The notes below the pieces were generated by a model. The model did no database searches. It was given only the letters and a program-made list of their open reading frames with translations, and had not been told where the DNA came from. 64,000 bases of DNA, taken from positions 682,001 through 746,000 of the forward strand of contig JBAOHJ010000003.1 of the NCBI GenBank assembly GCA_037045055.1. The letters are read 5' to 3'. Position numbers and translations under genes: made by a program. This document shows, piece by piece, positions 31,727 to 39,775 of this stretch. The DNA is from Phosphoribacter sp037045055. GTDB taxonomy: Bacteria > Actinomycetota > Actinomycetes > Actinomycetales > Dermatophilaceae. Position 1 is the first letter of the stretch, and each line of letters begins with the position of its first letter.

Positions 31727-32467
31727 ATGGCGGTCGACGTCGACACGCTGCAGCGGGTGATGGCCGACGGGTGGCGGGCGCTCGAGCGCCAGCCGCTGGG
31801 GCAGTGGCTGCTGCGGGCGTCGGGGGGGTTCACCGCGCGCGGCAACTCGGTGCTCGCGCTGGGCGACCCGGGGTGCCCGCTGCGCACCGCCGTGGCCACC
31901 GCGCAGGACTGGTATGCCGCCCGCGGGCTGCCGGCCGTGTTCACCCGGGTCGACGGCGCGCCCGGCGCGGACGCGCTGGCCACGCTCCTGCGCAGGCACG
32001 GCTACACCCCGCGTTCGCGGACCCTGGCCCTCGTCGCCGACCCGGCGAGCCTGCCGCGTCCTGCCGGCTGTCGGACGCCGGTGACCGTGCAGGCGACGCT
32101 CACCCCGGCGTGGGAGGACGCGTACGCGGCATACCGCCCGGTGCTGCCCGAGGTCGCCGGTGCGCTGCTGACCGGCTCGGACGCCCAGGTGTTCCTCGCC
32201 ACGCACGAGGTGGACCGGGTCAACGGCATCACCCGGGTGTCCTTCGACCGGGGCTGGGCGGGGGTCCACGCGATGTGGGTGCCGCCGGCGTCACGGCGGG
32301 GCGGCCTGGCCACCGCCCTGCTGGCGGCGGCCGGGTCGGTGGCGCGGGAGGCCGGGGTCGAGGGGGTGTACCTGCTCGTCGAGGCAGACAACGCGCCGGC
32401 CCGGGCGTTGTATGGGCGGCACGGGTTCGCGGTGCACCACGGCTACCACTACCTCGTCCCGCCGTGA
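31727..32467 (+). CDS. GNAT-family N-acetyltransferase
   Basis: 246 residues. The C-terminal half holds the acetyl-CoA site: VHAMWVPPASRRGGLATALLAAAGSVAREAG and NAPARALYGRHGFAVHHGYHYLVP. The N-terminal half (about 1-110) is a degenerate GNAT-like domain seen in some actinobacterial members. ATG 31727. Divergent from fdxA (112 bases), convergent with the VanW gene. Substrate unknown. Confidence 0.85.
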   Translation: MAVDVDTLQRVMADGWRALERQPLGQWLLRASGGFTARGNSVLALGDPGCPLRTAVATAQDWYAARGLPAVFTRVDGAPGADALATLLRRHGYTPRSRTLALVADPASLPRPAGCRTPVTVQATLTPAWEDAYAAYRPVLPEVAGALLTGSDAQVFLATHEVDRVNGITRVSFDRGWAGVHAMWVPPASRRGGLATALLAAAGSVAREAGVEGVYLLVEADNAPARALYGRHGFAVHHGYHYLVPP

Positions 32468-32492
32468 CGCCGCGCCGCGAGGGCACCGGGCC

Positions 32493-34181
32493 TCAGGTCT
32501 TGTGGTCGGGGTTGGTGCAGACGATCCGGTCCTGCGGGTCGTAGCTCGTGGTGTAGCTCTCGGTCGTGACCACGGCGCCGCCGCGGCGGATCACCCGTTG
32601 GACGGTGACGTCGAAGCCGGGCATCGCCACCGGCTGCGGCACACACTCGGTCGAGCCGTCGGTGAGGGACCTGCCCTCGCGCACGTTGGTCCGCTCGCCC
32701 TTGACCGACTCGACGTCGACGAGCTTGGTGCTCCACATCCGCCCGTGCACCGCGCCGTCCGCGATCCACAGCTGCACGAGCATGCCGTACGGGGTGGTGT
32801 TGGTCCAGCGGTTGTCGAGGGTCGGCCAGTACACCGTGGCCTCCCGTCCCTCGGGATAGCGCGAGATGTAGAACGAGTGCGGGTGGTGCTCGGTGAGGGC
32901 GACGCCGGCGAACCACGCGAGGTTGTAGACCACGGTCGAGATTTGGGACACCCCACCGCCGGTGCCCTTGACCAGCCGGCCCCCCTCGATGACGTACCCC
33001 TCCTGGTAGCCCTTGTCGGCGGTGCGCTCGCCGAGGATGCCGTTGAGGCTGAACACGCCACCGGGCCGGATCACGGTGCCGCTGACCGTCTGCGCGGCTG
33101 CGGTGAGGTTGGCGGTGCGCGCGGGGTTGTCGGGGAAGGGCGAGTCGAAGGACGCCACGACCTCGGTGATGCCCCACCCCGCCGCGGTCTCGGTCGAGAT
33201 CGCCGGGGCCGCGACGACCGTGGCGACCCGCGCCGTGCGGTCGGGCGCGGTCAACGCCGCGACGACCAGGTCGGCGGCCTTGACCGCGTCGACGGCGACC
33301 CCGGGCACGGCCGGCCGCAGCACCGGCGCGCCACCCTCGAGCTCCCACCGCGCGTCTTGGGGCGCGGCGGCCAGCGGGCTGGTGACGGCGGCGACCTTCG
33401 CGGCGAGGGCTGCCTTGTCGACCGACGGCACCAGGCGGCCCGAGGGGTCCAGGGTCATCGTCAGGGTCGGGGCGATGTCGGCGGGGGCGAGGCTCGCCGA
33501 CCGGTCCCCGACGAGGACGACGACCGGGCCGGACATGGCCGGGGTGGCGAAGTCGCGGACCGCGGCGTCGATCGCCGCCTGGCTCAGCACCGGCGGCGTG
33601 ACCGCGGTCGCCGCGATCAGGGTGCTCTGCCGGGGCCACGTCCGGGTCACCTGACCGACGGTGTCCGCGATGTCGAGGGCGATCCCGGTGACCGAGTCGG
33701 TCACCGTCGTCACCCCGCCGGGGAAGGTCACCGAGCCCTCCTTGACGGCGACCTCGACCGCCTTGGCCTTCTGGGTGATCGCCGCGGTGAGCCGGTCACG
33801 GTCCACGACGGTGATGACCGGTCGGTCGACCTCGCCGGTGAGGTGCGACCACACCACGGCGGGGTCGAGGCTGAAGCCGGCCAGCCCGGCGACGCTCGCC
33901 GGCAGATCCAGGGCGAGCCCGGCGCCGGCCGGGTCCACGACGATGGAGCGCCCGGAGTCGGCCAGGTCGATGTGCACCGGCGCCTTGGCCTTGGCACCGA
34001 GCTCGCGGTCCAGCCGGGCGACGGCCTGCTCGGCAGTGGTGCCCCCGACGTTGATCCCCTCGATCCGGACCGTCGCGGGCATCTGCCGGGTGACCCACCA
34101 GCACACCGCGAGGTATGCCGCCGCGGCCAGCAGCAGCCCGATCCCGAGCCGCGCCACGAGCGCTCCGGCGTCCCGCGGCAT
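32493..34181 (-). CDS. VanW-family protein with peptidoglycan-binding repeats
   Basis: 562 residues. One N-terminal membrane helix (LGIGLLLAAAAYLAVCWWV) precedes two putative peptidoglycan-binding-4-like repeats (for example EGINVGGTTAEQAVARLDREL and WELEGGAPVLRPAVPGVAVDA) and a C-terminal VanW domain (FSLNGILGERTADKGYQEGYVIEGG, GTGGGVSQISTVVYNLAW, EHHPHSFYISRYPEGREATVYWP). It is expected to be an extracytoplasmic wall-associated protein. VanW activity is not established. ATG 34181. Confidence 0.9.
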   Translation of the reverse strand: MPRDAGALVARLGIGLLLAAAAYLAVCWWVTRQMPATVRIEGINVGGTTAEQAVARLDRELGAKAKAPVHIDLADSGRSIVVDPAGAGLALDLPASVAGLAGFSLDPAVVWSHLTGEVDRPVITVVDRDRLTAAITQKAKAVEVAVKEGSVTFPGGVTTVTDSVTGIALDIADTVGQVTRTWPRQSTLIAATAVTPPVLSQAAIDAAVRDFATPAMSGPVVVLVGDRSASLAPADIAPTLTMTLDPSGRLVPSVDKAALAAKVAAVTSPLAAAPQDARWELEGGAPVLRPAVPGVAVDAVKAADLVVAALTAPDRTARVATVVAAPAISTETAAGWGITEVVASFDSPFPDNPARTANLTAAAQTVSGTVIRPGGVFSLNGILGERTADKGYQEGYVIEGGRLVKGTGGGVSQISTVVYNLAWFAGVALTEHHPHSFYISRYPEGREATVYWPTLDNRWTNTTPYGMLVQLWIADGAVHGRMWSTKLVDVESVKGERTNVREGRSLTDGSTECVPQPVAMPGFDVTVQRVIRRGGAVVTTESYTTSYDPQDRIVCTNPDHKT

Positions 34182-34310
34182 ACCGCTCCTCCCTCGCCAG
34201 GCCCGCAGGCATGACCCGGCCCCAGGGCGCTGTGGCCGGCGCCACCACGGTAGGTCAGGGGGGCGCGCCCGGTGCGCACCTTAGCGGGTCGGGGTGTCGC
34301 GGACGGCACG

Positions 34311-34346
34311 AGGCGGCACGTCCCCGCCCCCGGTGACGTGCCGCCT
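34311..34346 (-). terminator. Distal hairpin after the gentisate operon
   Basis: AGGCGGCACGTC and GACGTGCCGCCT form a perfect 12-base-pair stem with a 12-base loop. It is the second of two hairpins downstream of the monooxygenase gene and shields the VanW gene. Confidence 0.6.
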
Positions 34347-34358
34347 GCCCGGCCCGAG

Positions 34359-34382
34359 CGGGTGCCGACGACGCGGCACCCG
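34359..34382 (-). terminator. Proximal hairpin after the gentisate operon
   Basis: CGGGTGCCG and CGGCACCCG form a 9-base-pair stem with a 6-base loop, 16 bases after the monooxygenase stop on the minus strand. Confidence 0.6.
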
Positions 34383-34398
34383 CGGCGAGCCGCTCCGA

Positions 34399-35640
34399 TC
34401 AGATCTTCTCGAACATCGGCGGGATCTGGTCGGGGGTCATCGCCGTGGGGCCGTAGAGCCAGTCGACGAAGGAGTAGTCGTAGACGTCGCGGGCACGCAG
34501 GACCGAGTTGCGCCATTCCCGCTTGGCCCCGTCGTGGTGCCAGAACTCGCCCCAGTCGCGGCCGGTCTGCAGCACCCGCTTGGTGTGCACCGGGCGCACC
34601 GCGTTGAGTGCGGCGAGCGCCGCGTCCCAGTCGATGCCGGGCGAAGTGCCCTGGGCGACCGAGCCCTTGACGCCCTGACGGCCGACGTGCTCGGAGAGCA
34701 CCCAGGCGTCCTCCATGGCCATGATCGCGCCCTGGGCGAGGTACTGCAGGGGGGCGTGCGCCGAGTCGCCGAGCAGGGTGACCCGGCCGTTGATCCAGTT
34801 GGGGATCGGCAGCCGGTCGAACATCCGCCACCACTTGTCCCGCCACATGTGCTTCAGGCCGGTGATCACCGGGGGGCAGGAGCCGACGAACGCGCCGTCC
34901 ATCTCGTCGGGGGTCCCCCAGTCCTGCTCGCCGGCCAGGGCCTTGGGCGACTGGAACACCGCGACCTGGTTGAACATCTCGCCCTGGCGCAGCGGGTACT
35001 GGACGAAGTGGCGCTGCGGCCCGACGTAGACGACGACGTCCCTCTCGGAGATGTCGTTGCCGCGGACCTCGTGGATGGGGACCGCGCCGCGGTAGGCGAC
35101 GTAGGCGGAGTTCTGCGGGTCGTCCTTGACGATGTACCCGCGGGCCACGGACTTGATCCCGTCGGCGGCGATGACCACCTCGGCCTCGTCGACCCGGCCG
35201 GCGCTGATCGCCTGGGCGCCGTCCTCGACGTTCTCGTAGGCGGTGACGTGCACGTTGTTGACCAGCTCGACGCCCTCGCGCCGGCAGGCGCGCAGGAAGG
35301 TCGCGTGCAGGTCGCTGCGGTGGATGACCATGTACGGGAAGCCGTAGCGCTTCTCGACGTCGGCCAGGTCCAGCCGGGTCAGCTCGGACCCGTCCATGGC
35401 GTCCCTCATGATGATGTTCTCGGGCAGCACGCCGAGGGACTTGACCTCGTCGAGCAGCCCCCACTGGTGCAGGATGCGGGTGCAGTTCGGGCCGATCTGC
35501 AGGCCCGCGCCGACCTCGCCGAACTCCGGCGCCATCTCCAGGACCCGCACCGCGAGGCCCTTCTTCGCCAGTGCCTGGCCGGCGGCGAGGCCACCGATCC
35601 CCCCGCCGACGACGACGACATCGACGTCACGTGTGCTCAT
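34399..35640 (-). CDS. 3-hydroxybenzoate 6-monooxygenase (FAD)
   Basis: 413 residues of class A flavoprotein hydroxylases. VVVGGGIGGLAAGQALAKKG is the FAD Rossmann motif, VVIAADGIKSVARGYI the DG motif, and RVTLLGDSAHAPLQYLAQGA the GD motif. PHBH-family enzymes next to gentisate dioxygenase usually hydroxylate 3-hydroxybenzoate at C6 to gentisate, and the length and C-terminus (VYDYSFVDWLYGPTA) fit; salicylate as substrate cannot be excluded. ATG 35640. Last gene of the minus-strand operon, 34 bases after the isomerase gene. Confidence 0.85.
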   Translation of the reverse strand: MSTRDVDVVVVGGGIGGLAAGQALAKKGLAVRVLEMAPEFGEVGAGLQIGPNCTRILHQWGLLDEVKSLGVLPENIIMRDAMDGSELTRLDLADVEKRYGFPYMVIHRSDLHATFLRACRREGVELVNNVHVTAYENVEDGAQAISAGRVDEAEVVIAADGIKSVARGYIVKDDPQNSAYVAYRGAVPIHEVRGNDISERDVVVYVGPQRHFVQYPLRQGEMFNQVAVFQSPKALAGEQDWGTPDEMDGAFVGSCPPVITGLKHMWRDKWWRMFDRLPIPNWINGRVTLLGDSAHAPLQYLAQGAIMAMEDAWVLSEHVGRQGVKGSVAQGTSPGIDWDAALAALNAVRPVHTKRVLQTGRDWGEFWHHDGAKREWRNSVLRARDVYDYSFVDWLYGPTAMTPDQIPPMFEKI

Positions 35641-35674
35641 CGCTTCTCCTTGTTCGTTGGCTGCGGCCGGCCGT

Positions 35675-36400
35675 TCAGAGCCAGCGCGGCAGTGGGGGTG
35701 CCGGGTCTCCGGCGCCAGTGGTGACGGGGCCGCCGGGGCGGCCGGTGAGGTATGCCGCGAGGTCGGCGAGGGTGCCGACGACCGTGACCGGGTCGCCGGT
35801 GCCCTCGACGGACCAGCGCAGGTCCGAGTCGGTGGGGGCCACGGTCAGGGCCGGCGCGTCCACCGCGCCCGCGTGCTTGCCGACTGCGTCGGTGACCTGG
35901 GCGGCGAGGTAGTCGGCCGGCAGGTCGTCGAAGGCCACCGTGCCCAGATCCACCGCGTGGATCATCAGCTCCCGGGCGCGCATCCACGGGATCTCGCTCG
36001 CCGGCACGGTGCGGCCCTGGGCGGTGACGATCTGGCTGGCCCACTGTGCCGGGGTGAGCGAGGCGAGGTCGGCGGCGAGCTCGGCCGCGCTGGTGCGGGC
36101 CCGCGCGCGCAGCGTCTCGGGATCCCATCGGGACCGGGTGTCGATGTCGAGTCCGCGCTGCTCGGTGGAGGCGTACATCGGGGTCGGCTCGCCGGTGCGG
36201 GCCCAGTGCACGAGGTTACGCAGCGCCTCGGCGTTGGCGCCGACGTGCCCGACGACGTGCTTGCCGGTCCAGCCCGCCAGGGCGGTCGGGCCGGCCAGGG
36301 CGGCGTCGTCGAGGCGCTCGAGGGCGGCCAGGAAGATGTCCGTGCCCTGGGTCAGCCAGCGCTGCCCGTCCTGGGGGGTGCGAGCCGGGGCCTGCGTCAT
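35675..36400 (-). CDS. Maleylpyruvate isomerase, mycothiol-dependent family
   Basis: 241 residues. The DinB-like metal site residues appear in LAGWTGKHVVGHVGANAEALRNLVHW (His) and later PWMRARELMIHAVDLG (Glu and His), the mycothiol-dependent maleylpyruvate isomerase (MDMPI) plan. It turns maleylpyruvate into fumarylpyruvate. ATG 36400 overlaps the fumarylpyruvate hydrolase stop by four bases. The mycothiol gene mshB lies about 3.4 kb away. Confidence 0.86.
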   Translation of the reverse strand: MTQAPARTPQDGQRWLTQGTDIFLAALERLDDAALAGPTALAGWTGKHVVGHVGANAEALRNLVHWARTGEPTPMYASTEQRGLDIDTRSRWDPETLRARARTSAAELAADLASLTPAQWASQIVTAQGRTVPASEIPWMRARELMIHAVDLGTVAFDDLPADYLAAQVTDAVGKHAGAVDAPALTVAPTDSDLRWSVEGTGDPVTVVGTLADLAAYLTGRPGGPVTTGAGDPAPPLPRWL

Positions 36401-37242
36401 GCCGCCGGCCCGTCGTCGACGACGAGGTTGTCCAATCGCCCGATGCCGTCCATCTCGGTGACCACCCGCTGGCCCGCGGTGAGGTACACGGGGGGTTTGC
36501 GGGCGTGGCCCACGCCCCCGGGCGTGCCGGTGGCGATGAGGTCGCCGGGGCGCAGGGTGACCATCGTCGAGATGTACTCCACGAGGGCGACCGGGTCGAA
36601 GAGCAGGTCCCCGGTGTTGTTGTCCTGCATGGTCACCCCGTCGACGACGGTGCGGAAGTCCAGCGCGGGGCGCACCCCCCCGGTGAGCTCGTCCGGGGTG
36701 ACCACGACCGGACCGACCGGGGTCGTGGACTGCCAGTTCTTGCCCTGCAGCCATTCGCGGGTGCGGAACTGCCAGTCCCGACAGGTGATGTCGTTGAGCA
36801 CCGTGAAGCCGGCGATGGCGGCCTCGGCCTGCCCGGTGTCGGCCCGGCGGACCGTCGAGCCGACGACCACGGCAAGCTCGCACTCCCAGTCGAACTCCTC
36901 GGTCTCCACGGGCCGCAGGATGTCGTCGGTGGCCCCGATGAGGGTGTCGGCGAACTTCGAGAACAGCGTCGGGTAGGCCGGCAGGTCACGACCCATCTCG
37001 AGGATGTGGCTGCGGTAGTTCAACCCCACGCACACGACCTTGCTCGGCCGCAGGACGACCGGCGCGTACCTCACCCCCGCCAACGGTTGGGTCGCCCCGG
37101 TGGCGGCCTGGGCCCGAGCCCGCCAGGACGGGTCGGCGAGCAGCTCGCCCAGGTCGGCGACGCCCAGGTCGACGTAGCCGTCGCCGTCGACCCGCACCGC
37201 TGCCGTGGACCCGTCCGGGCGGCGGATGGTGGCCAGCCTCAT
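36397..37242 (-). CDS. Fumarylpyruvate hydrolase (FAH family)
   Basis: 281 residues. The FAH-fold segments are KVVCVGLNYRSHILEMG, FDWECELAVVVGSTVRRAD (acidic metal ligands), NDITCRDWQFRTREWLQGKNW and IATGTPGGVGHARKPPVYL. It cleaves fumarylpyruvate to fumarate and pyruvate, the last step of the gentisate route. An N-terminal extension (RRPDGSTAAVRVDG...) is normal for the group. ATG 37242 overlaps the dioxygenase stop. Confidence 0.9.
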   Translation of the reverse strand: MRLATIRRPDGSTAAVRVDGDGYVDLGVADLGELLADPSWRARAQAATGATQPLAGVRYAPVVLRPSKVVCVGLNYRSHILEMGRDLPAYPTLFSKFADTLIGATDDILRPVETEEFDWECELAVVVGSTVRRADTGQAEAAIAGFTVLNDITCRDWQFRTREWLQGKNWQSTTPVGPVVVTPDELTGGVRPALDFRTVVDGVTMQDNNTGDLLFDPVALVEYISTMVTLRPGDLIATGTPGGVGHARKPPVYLTAGQRVVTEMDGIGRLDNLVVDDGPAA

Positions 37243-38384
37243 CGGTCGCCCTCCACCTGGACGCGCCCGAGGTTGAGCTTCTCGAAGATCGGTGTGTCGC
37301 TGAACCGGAAGAGGTCCAGGGCACCGGAGTCGGAGTCGGACGCCGACGCCTGCGAGGTGATGGTCAGCAGCATCCACGAGGGGACGACGAACACGTCGCC
37401 GCGGGTGACGCTCCAGCTGAAGTCGCCGACGCTGACCCGGCCGGCGCCGTTGAACACGGCATACACGCTGGAGCCGACCTCGCGACGTGGCGCGGTCTGC
37501 ACCCCGGTGACGATCCGGTGGAACTCGGTGCGGATCGTCGGCAGGCAGTCCAGACCGTTGGTGGGGTTGGTGTAGCGGACGGCGGCGTGACCCGGCTCGA
37601 CGGTGCCGGGGTAGCCGGCCTGCTCCAGGGCGAGCTGGTCGGTGAGGGCCTGGTCGGTGTCGGCCCACCGGTAGTTCAGCAGGGGCGAGCCCTCGCTGGC
37701 CCCGAGCTGGGACACCGGGCGCAGGCCCGGGTGCCCCCACAGCAGCTGCGAGCGAGACCGCTCGGGAGTGGCGTGCTCGGCCTCGGTGATCTCGTCGCGG
37801 CCGTAGTCGAAGAACAGTCCCTCGACCTCGTAGGCGAAGGGGATGTCCAGCCCGTCGATCCAGGCCATCGGCTCGGTCGCGGCGTTGTGGTGGGCGTGCC
37901 AGTTCCAGCCGGCCTGCGGGAGGAAGTCGCCGCGGCTCATCGGCACCGGATCGCGCTCGACCACGGTCCAGACGCCCTCGCCCTCGATGACGAAACGGAA
38001 CGCGTTCTGGGTGTGCCGATGCTCCGGGGCGTCCTCGCCGGGCATGAGGTACTGGATGGCCGCCCACAGGGTGGGCGTGGCGTAGGGCTTGCCGCCCAGG
38101 GACGGGTTGGCCAGGGCGATCGCCCGGCGCTCGCCCCCGCGACCCACGGGCACGACGTGCCCGGCCCGGTCGGCCAGCTCCAGCAGGGTGGCCCACTCCC
38201 ACAGGTGCGGCTGCGCCTTGGAGCGCGGGTGCGGCGGCATGAGATCGCCGATCTCGGTCCACAGCGGGACGAGCAGCTCCTTCTCGAACCCGCGGTAGAG
38301 CTCCTCGAGCTCGGGGCTCGGCTCGGGCTGGTTGGGCGCCGAGACGGCCTGCAGGTGCACCGGCGAGACGACCGGCTTGTTCAT
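37239..38384 (-). CDS. Gentisate 1,2-dioxygenase
   Basis: 381 residues, bicupin Fe(II) dioxygenase. The N-cupin metal site is APEHRHTQNAFRFVIEGEGVWT (HxH...E) with a later His in GWNWHAHHNA. The C-cupin has SSVYAVFNGAGRVSVGDFSW. It opens gentisate to maleylpyruvate. AAGGAG precedes the ATG at 38384. First gene of the dioxygenase-hydrolase-isomerase-monooxygenase operon, divergent from the IclR gene. Confidence 0.92.
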   Translation of the reverse strand: MNKPVVSPVHLQAVSAPNQPEPSPELEELYRGFEKELLVPLWTEIGDLMPPHPRSKAQPHLWEWATLLELADRAGHVVPVGRGGERRAIALANPSLGGKPYATPTLWAAIQYLMPGEDAPEHRHTQNAFRFVIEGEGVWTVVERDPVPMSRGDFLPQAGWNWHAHHNAATEPMAWIDGLDIPFAYEVEGLFFDYGRDEITEAEHATPERSRSQLLWGHPGLRPVSQLGASEGSPLLNYRWADTDQALTDQLALEQAGYPGTVEPGHAAVRYTNPTNGLDCLPTIRTEFHRIVTGVQTAPRREVGSSVYAVFNGAGRVSVGDFSWSVTRGDVFVVPSWMLLTITSQASASDSDSGALDLFRFSDTPIFEKLNLGRVQVEGDR

Positions 38385-38437
38385 GGGCGCACTCCTTCGA
38401 CGGGGGCGGTGGTGGTCAAGGCCCGGTCCGCGGCGGG

Positions 38438-38465
38438 TTGACATCCTGGCTGTGACGTCCAGAAT
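38438..38465 (+). promoter_or_regulatory. Sigma-70-like promoter of the IclR gene
   Basis: TTGACA (38438-38443) and CAGAAT (38460-38465) are separated by 16 bases on the plus strand. The likely transcription start is near 38472. This is the only consensus-like -35 element recognised in the window. Confidence 0.5.
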
Positions 38466-38485
38466 GGAGGTGTTTCGCGGTAAAG

Positions 38486-38501
38486 AACAGAGGATTCTGT
38501 T
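38486..38501. promoter_or_regulatory. Palindromic operator candidate for the IclR regulator
   Basis: AACAGA-GGAT-TCTGTT is a perfect inverted repeat ending one base before the GTG start of the regulator gene. A half-site-like CCAGAAT lies at 38459-38465 inside the promoter, and with ATTCTG of the palindrome could form a wider site. Binding here would allow autoregulation and control of the divergent catabolic operon. Confidence 0.5.
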
Positions 38502-39311
38502 GTGAAGAACCCACCGCACTACGGCATCACCAGCGTCGACCATGCCCTCGCCCTAGCGGTGATGCTCCAGGTCGAGGGGCCCGTCACGGTCTCCGGCGCG
38601 GCCGACCGCCTCGGGGTGGCCCGCTCGACCGCGCACCGGCTGCTGTCCATGCTCGTCTACCGCGACTTCGCCGTCCAGCGCTCGGACCGCAGCTACGACG
38701 CGGGGCCGGTGTTGTCGTTGGCCTCCACCTCCCGCTCCCGGGCGGCGCGCCTGCGCGGGGTGGCCCTGCCCCATCTGGAGGCGCTGGCCGAGACGGTCCG
38801 CGAGTCGACGAACCTGCTCATCCGGGCCGGGCGCCACTCGCGGTTCATCGCCAGCGTCGAGGGTGGCCAGGTGCTGCGGGTGAGCAGCCGGGAGGGCATG
38901 GTCTTCCCCGCCCATCTGACCACCGGCGGCCGGCTCATCCTCGCCGACCTGCCCGACGAGGAGGTGACCGCCCTCTACGGCGACGGCGCCGAGCAGGACC
39001 CCCGAGTGGATCTGGGCGCCCTGCGCAAGGAGCTGCGGGTGCTGCGCGAGCGGGGGTTCGCGATCAACGTCGAGGAGACCGAGACCGGGCTCACCGCCGT
39101 GGGCTACCCGGTCCGCGGCGACGACGGCCGGGTCGAGGCGGCGATCTCGGTGGGTCTGCCCAGCTCGCGGTTCTCCGAGGCCCGGCTGCCCGCGCTGGTC
39201 AGCGCGTTGGCCGGGTGTGCCCGGGCGATCGAGACCGACTTGCGGGCCGAGCCGACCGACCCGCCGCCGGCCCGGCGAGCTCAGCGCAGGGAGCCGAAGG
39301 CGCCGCGGTAG
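38502..39311 (+). CDS. IclR-family transcriptional regulator
   Basis: 269 residues. The winged helix-turn-helix is SGAADRLGVARSTAHRLLSMLVYRDF. The C-terminal effector domain includes SSREGMVFPAHLTTGGRLILADLPDEEV, ERGFAINVEETETGLTAVGYPV and a tail of Arg/Pro. GTG 38502 has AGAGGA seven bases ahead, overlapping the palindrome. It is divergent from the gentisate operon and probably controls it in response to 3-hydroxybenzoate or gentisate. The last 31 bases overlap the convergent flavin-reductase stop region. Confidence 0.9.
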   Translation: MKNPPHYGITSVDHALALAVMLQVEGPVTVSGAADRLGVARSTAHRLLSMLVYRDFAVQRSDRSYDAGPVLSLASTSRSRAARLRGVALPHLEALAETVRESTNLLIRAGRHSRFIASVEGGQVLRVSSREGMVFPAHLTTGGRLILADLPDEEVTALYGDGAEQDPRVDLGALRKELRVLRERGFAINVEETETGLTAVGYPVRGDDGRVEAAISVGLPSSRFSEARLPALVSALAGCARAIETDLRAEPTDPPPARRAQRREPKAPR

Positions 39312-39775
39312 AAGGTGAGGGCGGCCGCCTCGCCGTCGCCGAGGGCGAGCCCGAGGACGTGGCCGACGACGATGCTGTGGTCCCCGGCGGGGTGCACCGC
39401 GACGGTGGTGCACTCGAAGGTCGCCAGGGCGTCGTCGAGCAGGGCCACCCCGGTCTTGGGCCCCCGATGGTGCGGCACGACGTCGAGCTGACCCTGCAAC
39501 GGCCGACCCTTGGTGGCCAACCAGCGCGCGGCGGCCCGTCCGGGGGCGGTGAGCACGGACAGCCCCCAACGGGACGTGCCGATGATCGCCTCGTGGAATC
39601 GGCTCTCGACGTCCACGCAGACCAGGATGAGCGGGGGGTCCAGAGACACCGAGGACACCGCGTTGGCGGTCATCGCCCGGTCCAGGCCGCCGTGGATGCA
39701 GGTCACCACCGCCACGCCCGTGGCGAAGCGCCCGAAGGCGCGACGGAAGGCGTCCTCGTCGAGGGGCTCGGTCAC
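39281..39775 (-). CDS. Flavin reductase-domain protein
   Basis: 164 residues: FRRAFGRFATGVAVVTCIHGG, MTANAVSSVSLDPPLILVCVD and FECTTVAVHPAGDHSIVVGHVLGL are the FMN-binding split-barrel of flavin reductases. It may supply reduced flavin to a monooxygenase; the local monooxygenase is self-sufficient in type, so the partner is unknown. GTG 39775 overlaps the mshB stop by four bases (GTGA); GTG 39778 is an alternative. Confidence 0.87.
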   Translation of the reverse strand: MTEPLDEDAFRRAFGRFATGVAVVTCIHGGLDRAMTANAVSSVSLDPPLILVCVDVESRFHEAIIGTSRWGLSVLTAPGRAAARWLATKGRPLQGQLDVVPHHRGPKTGVALLDDALATFECTTVAVHPAGDHSIVVGHVLGLALGDGEAAALTFYRGAFGSLR

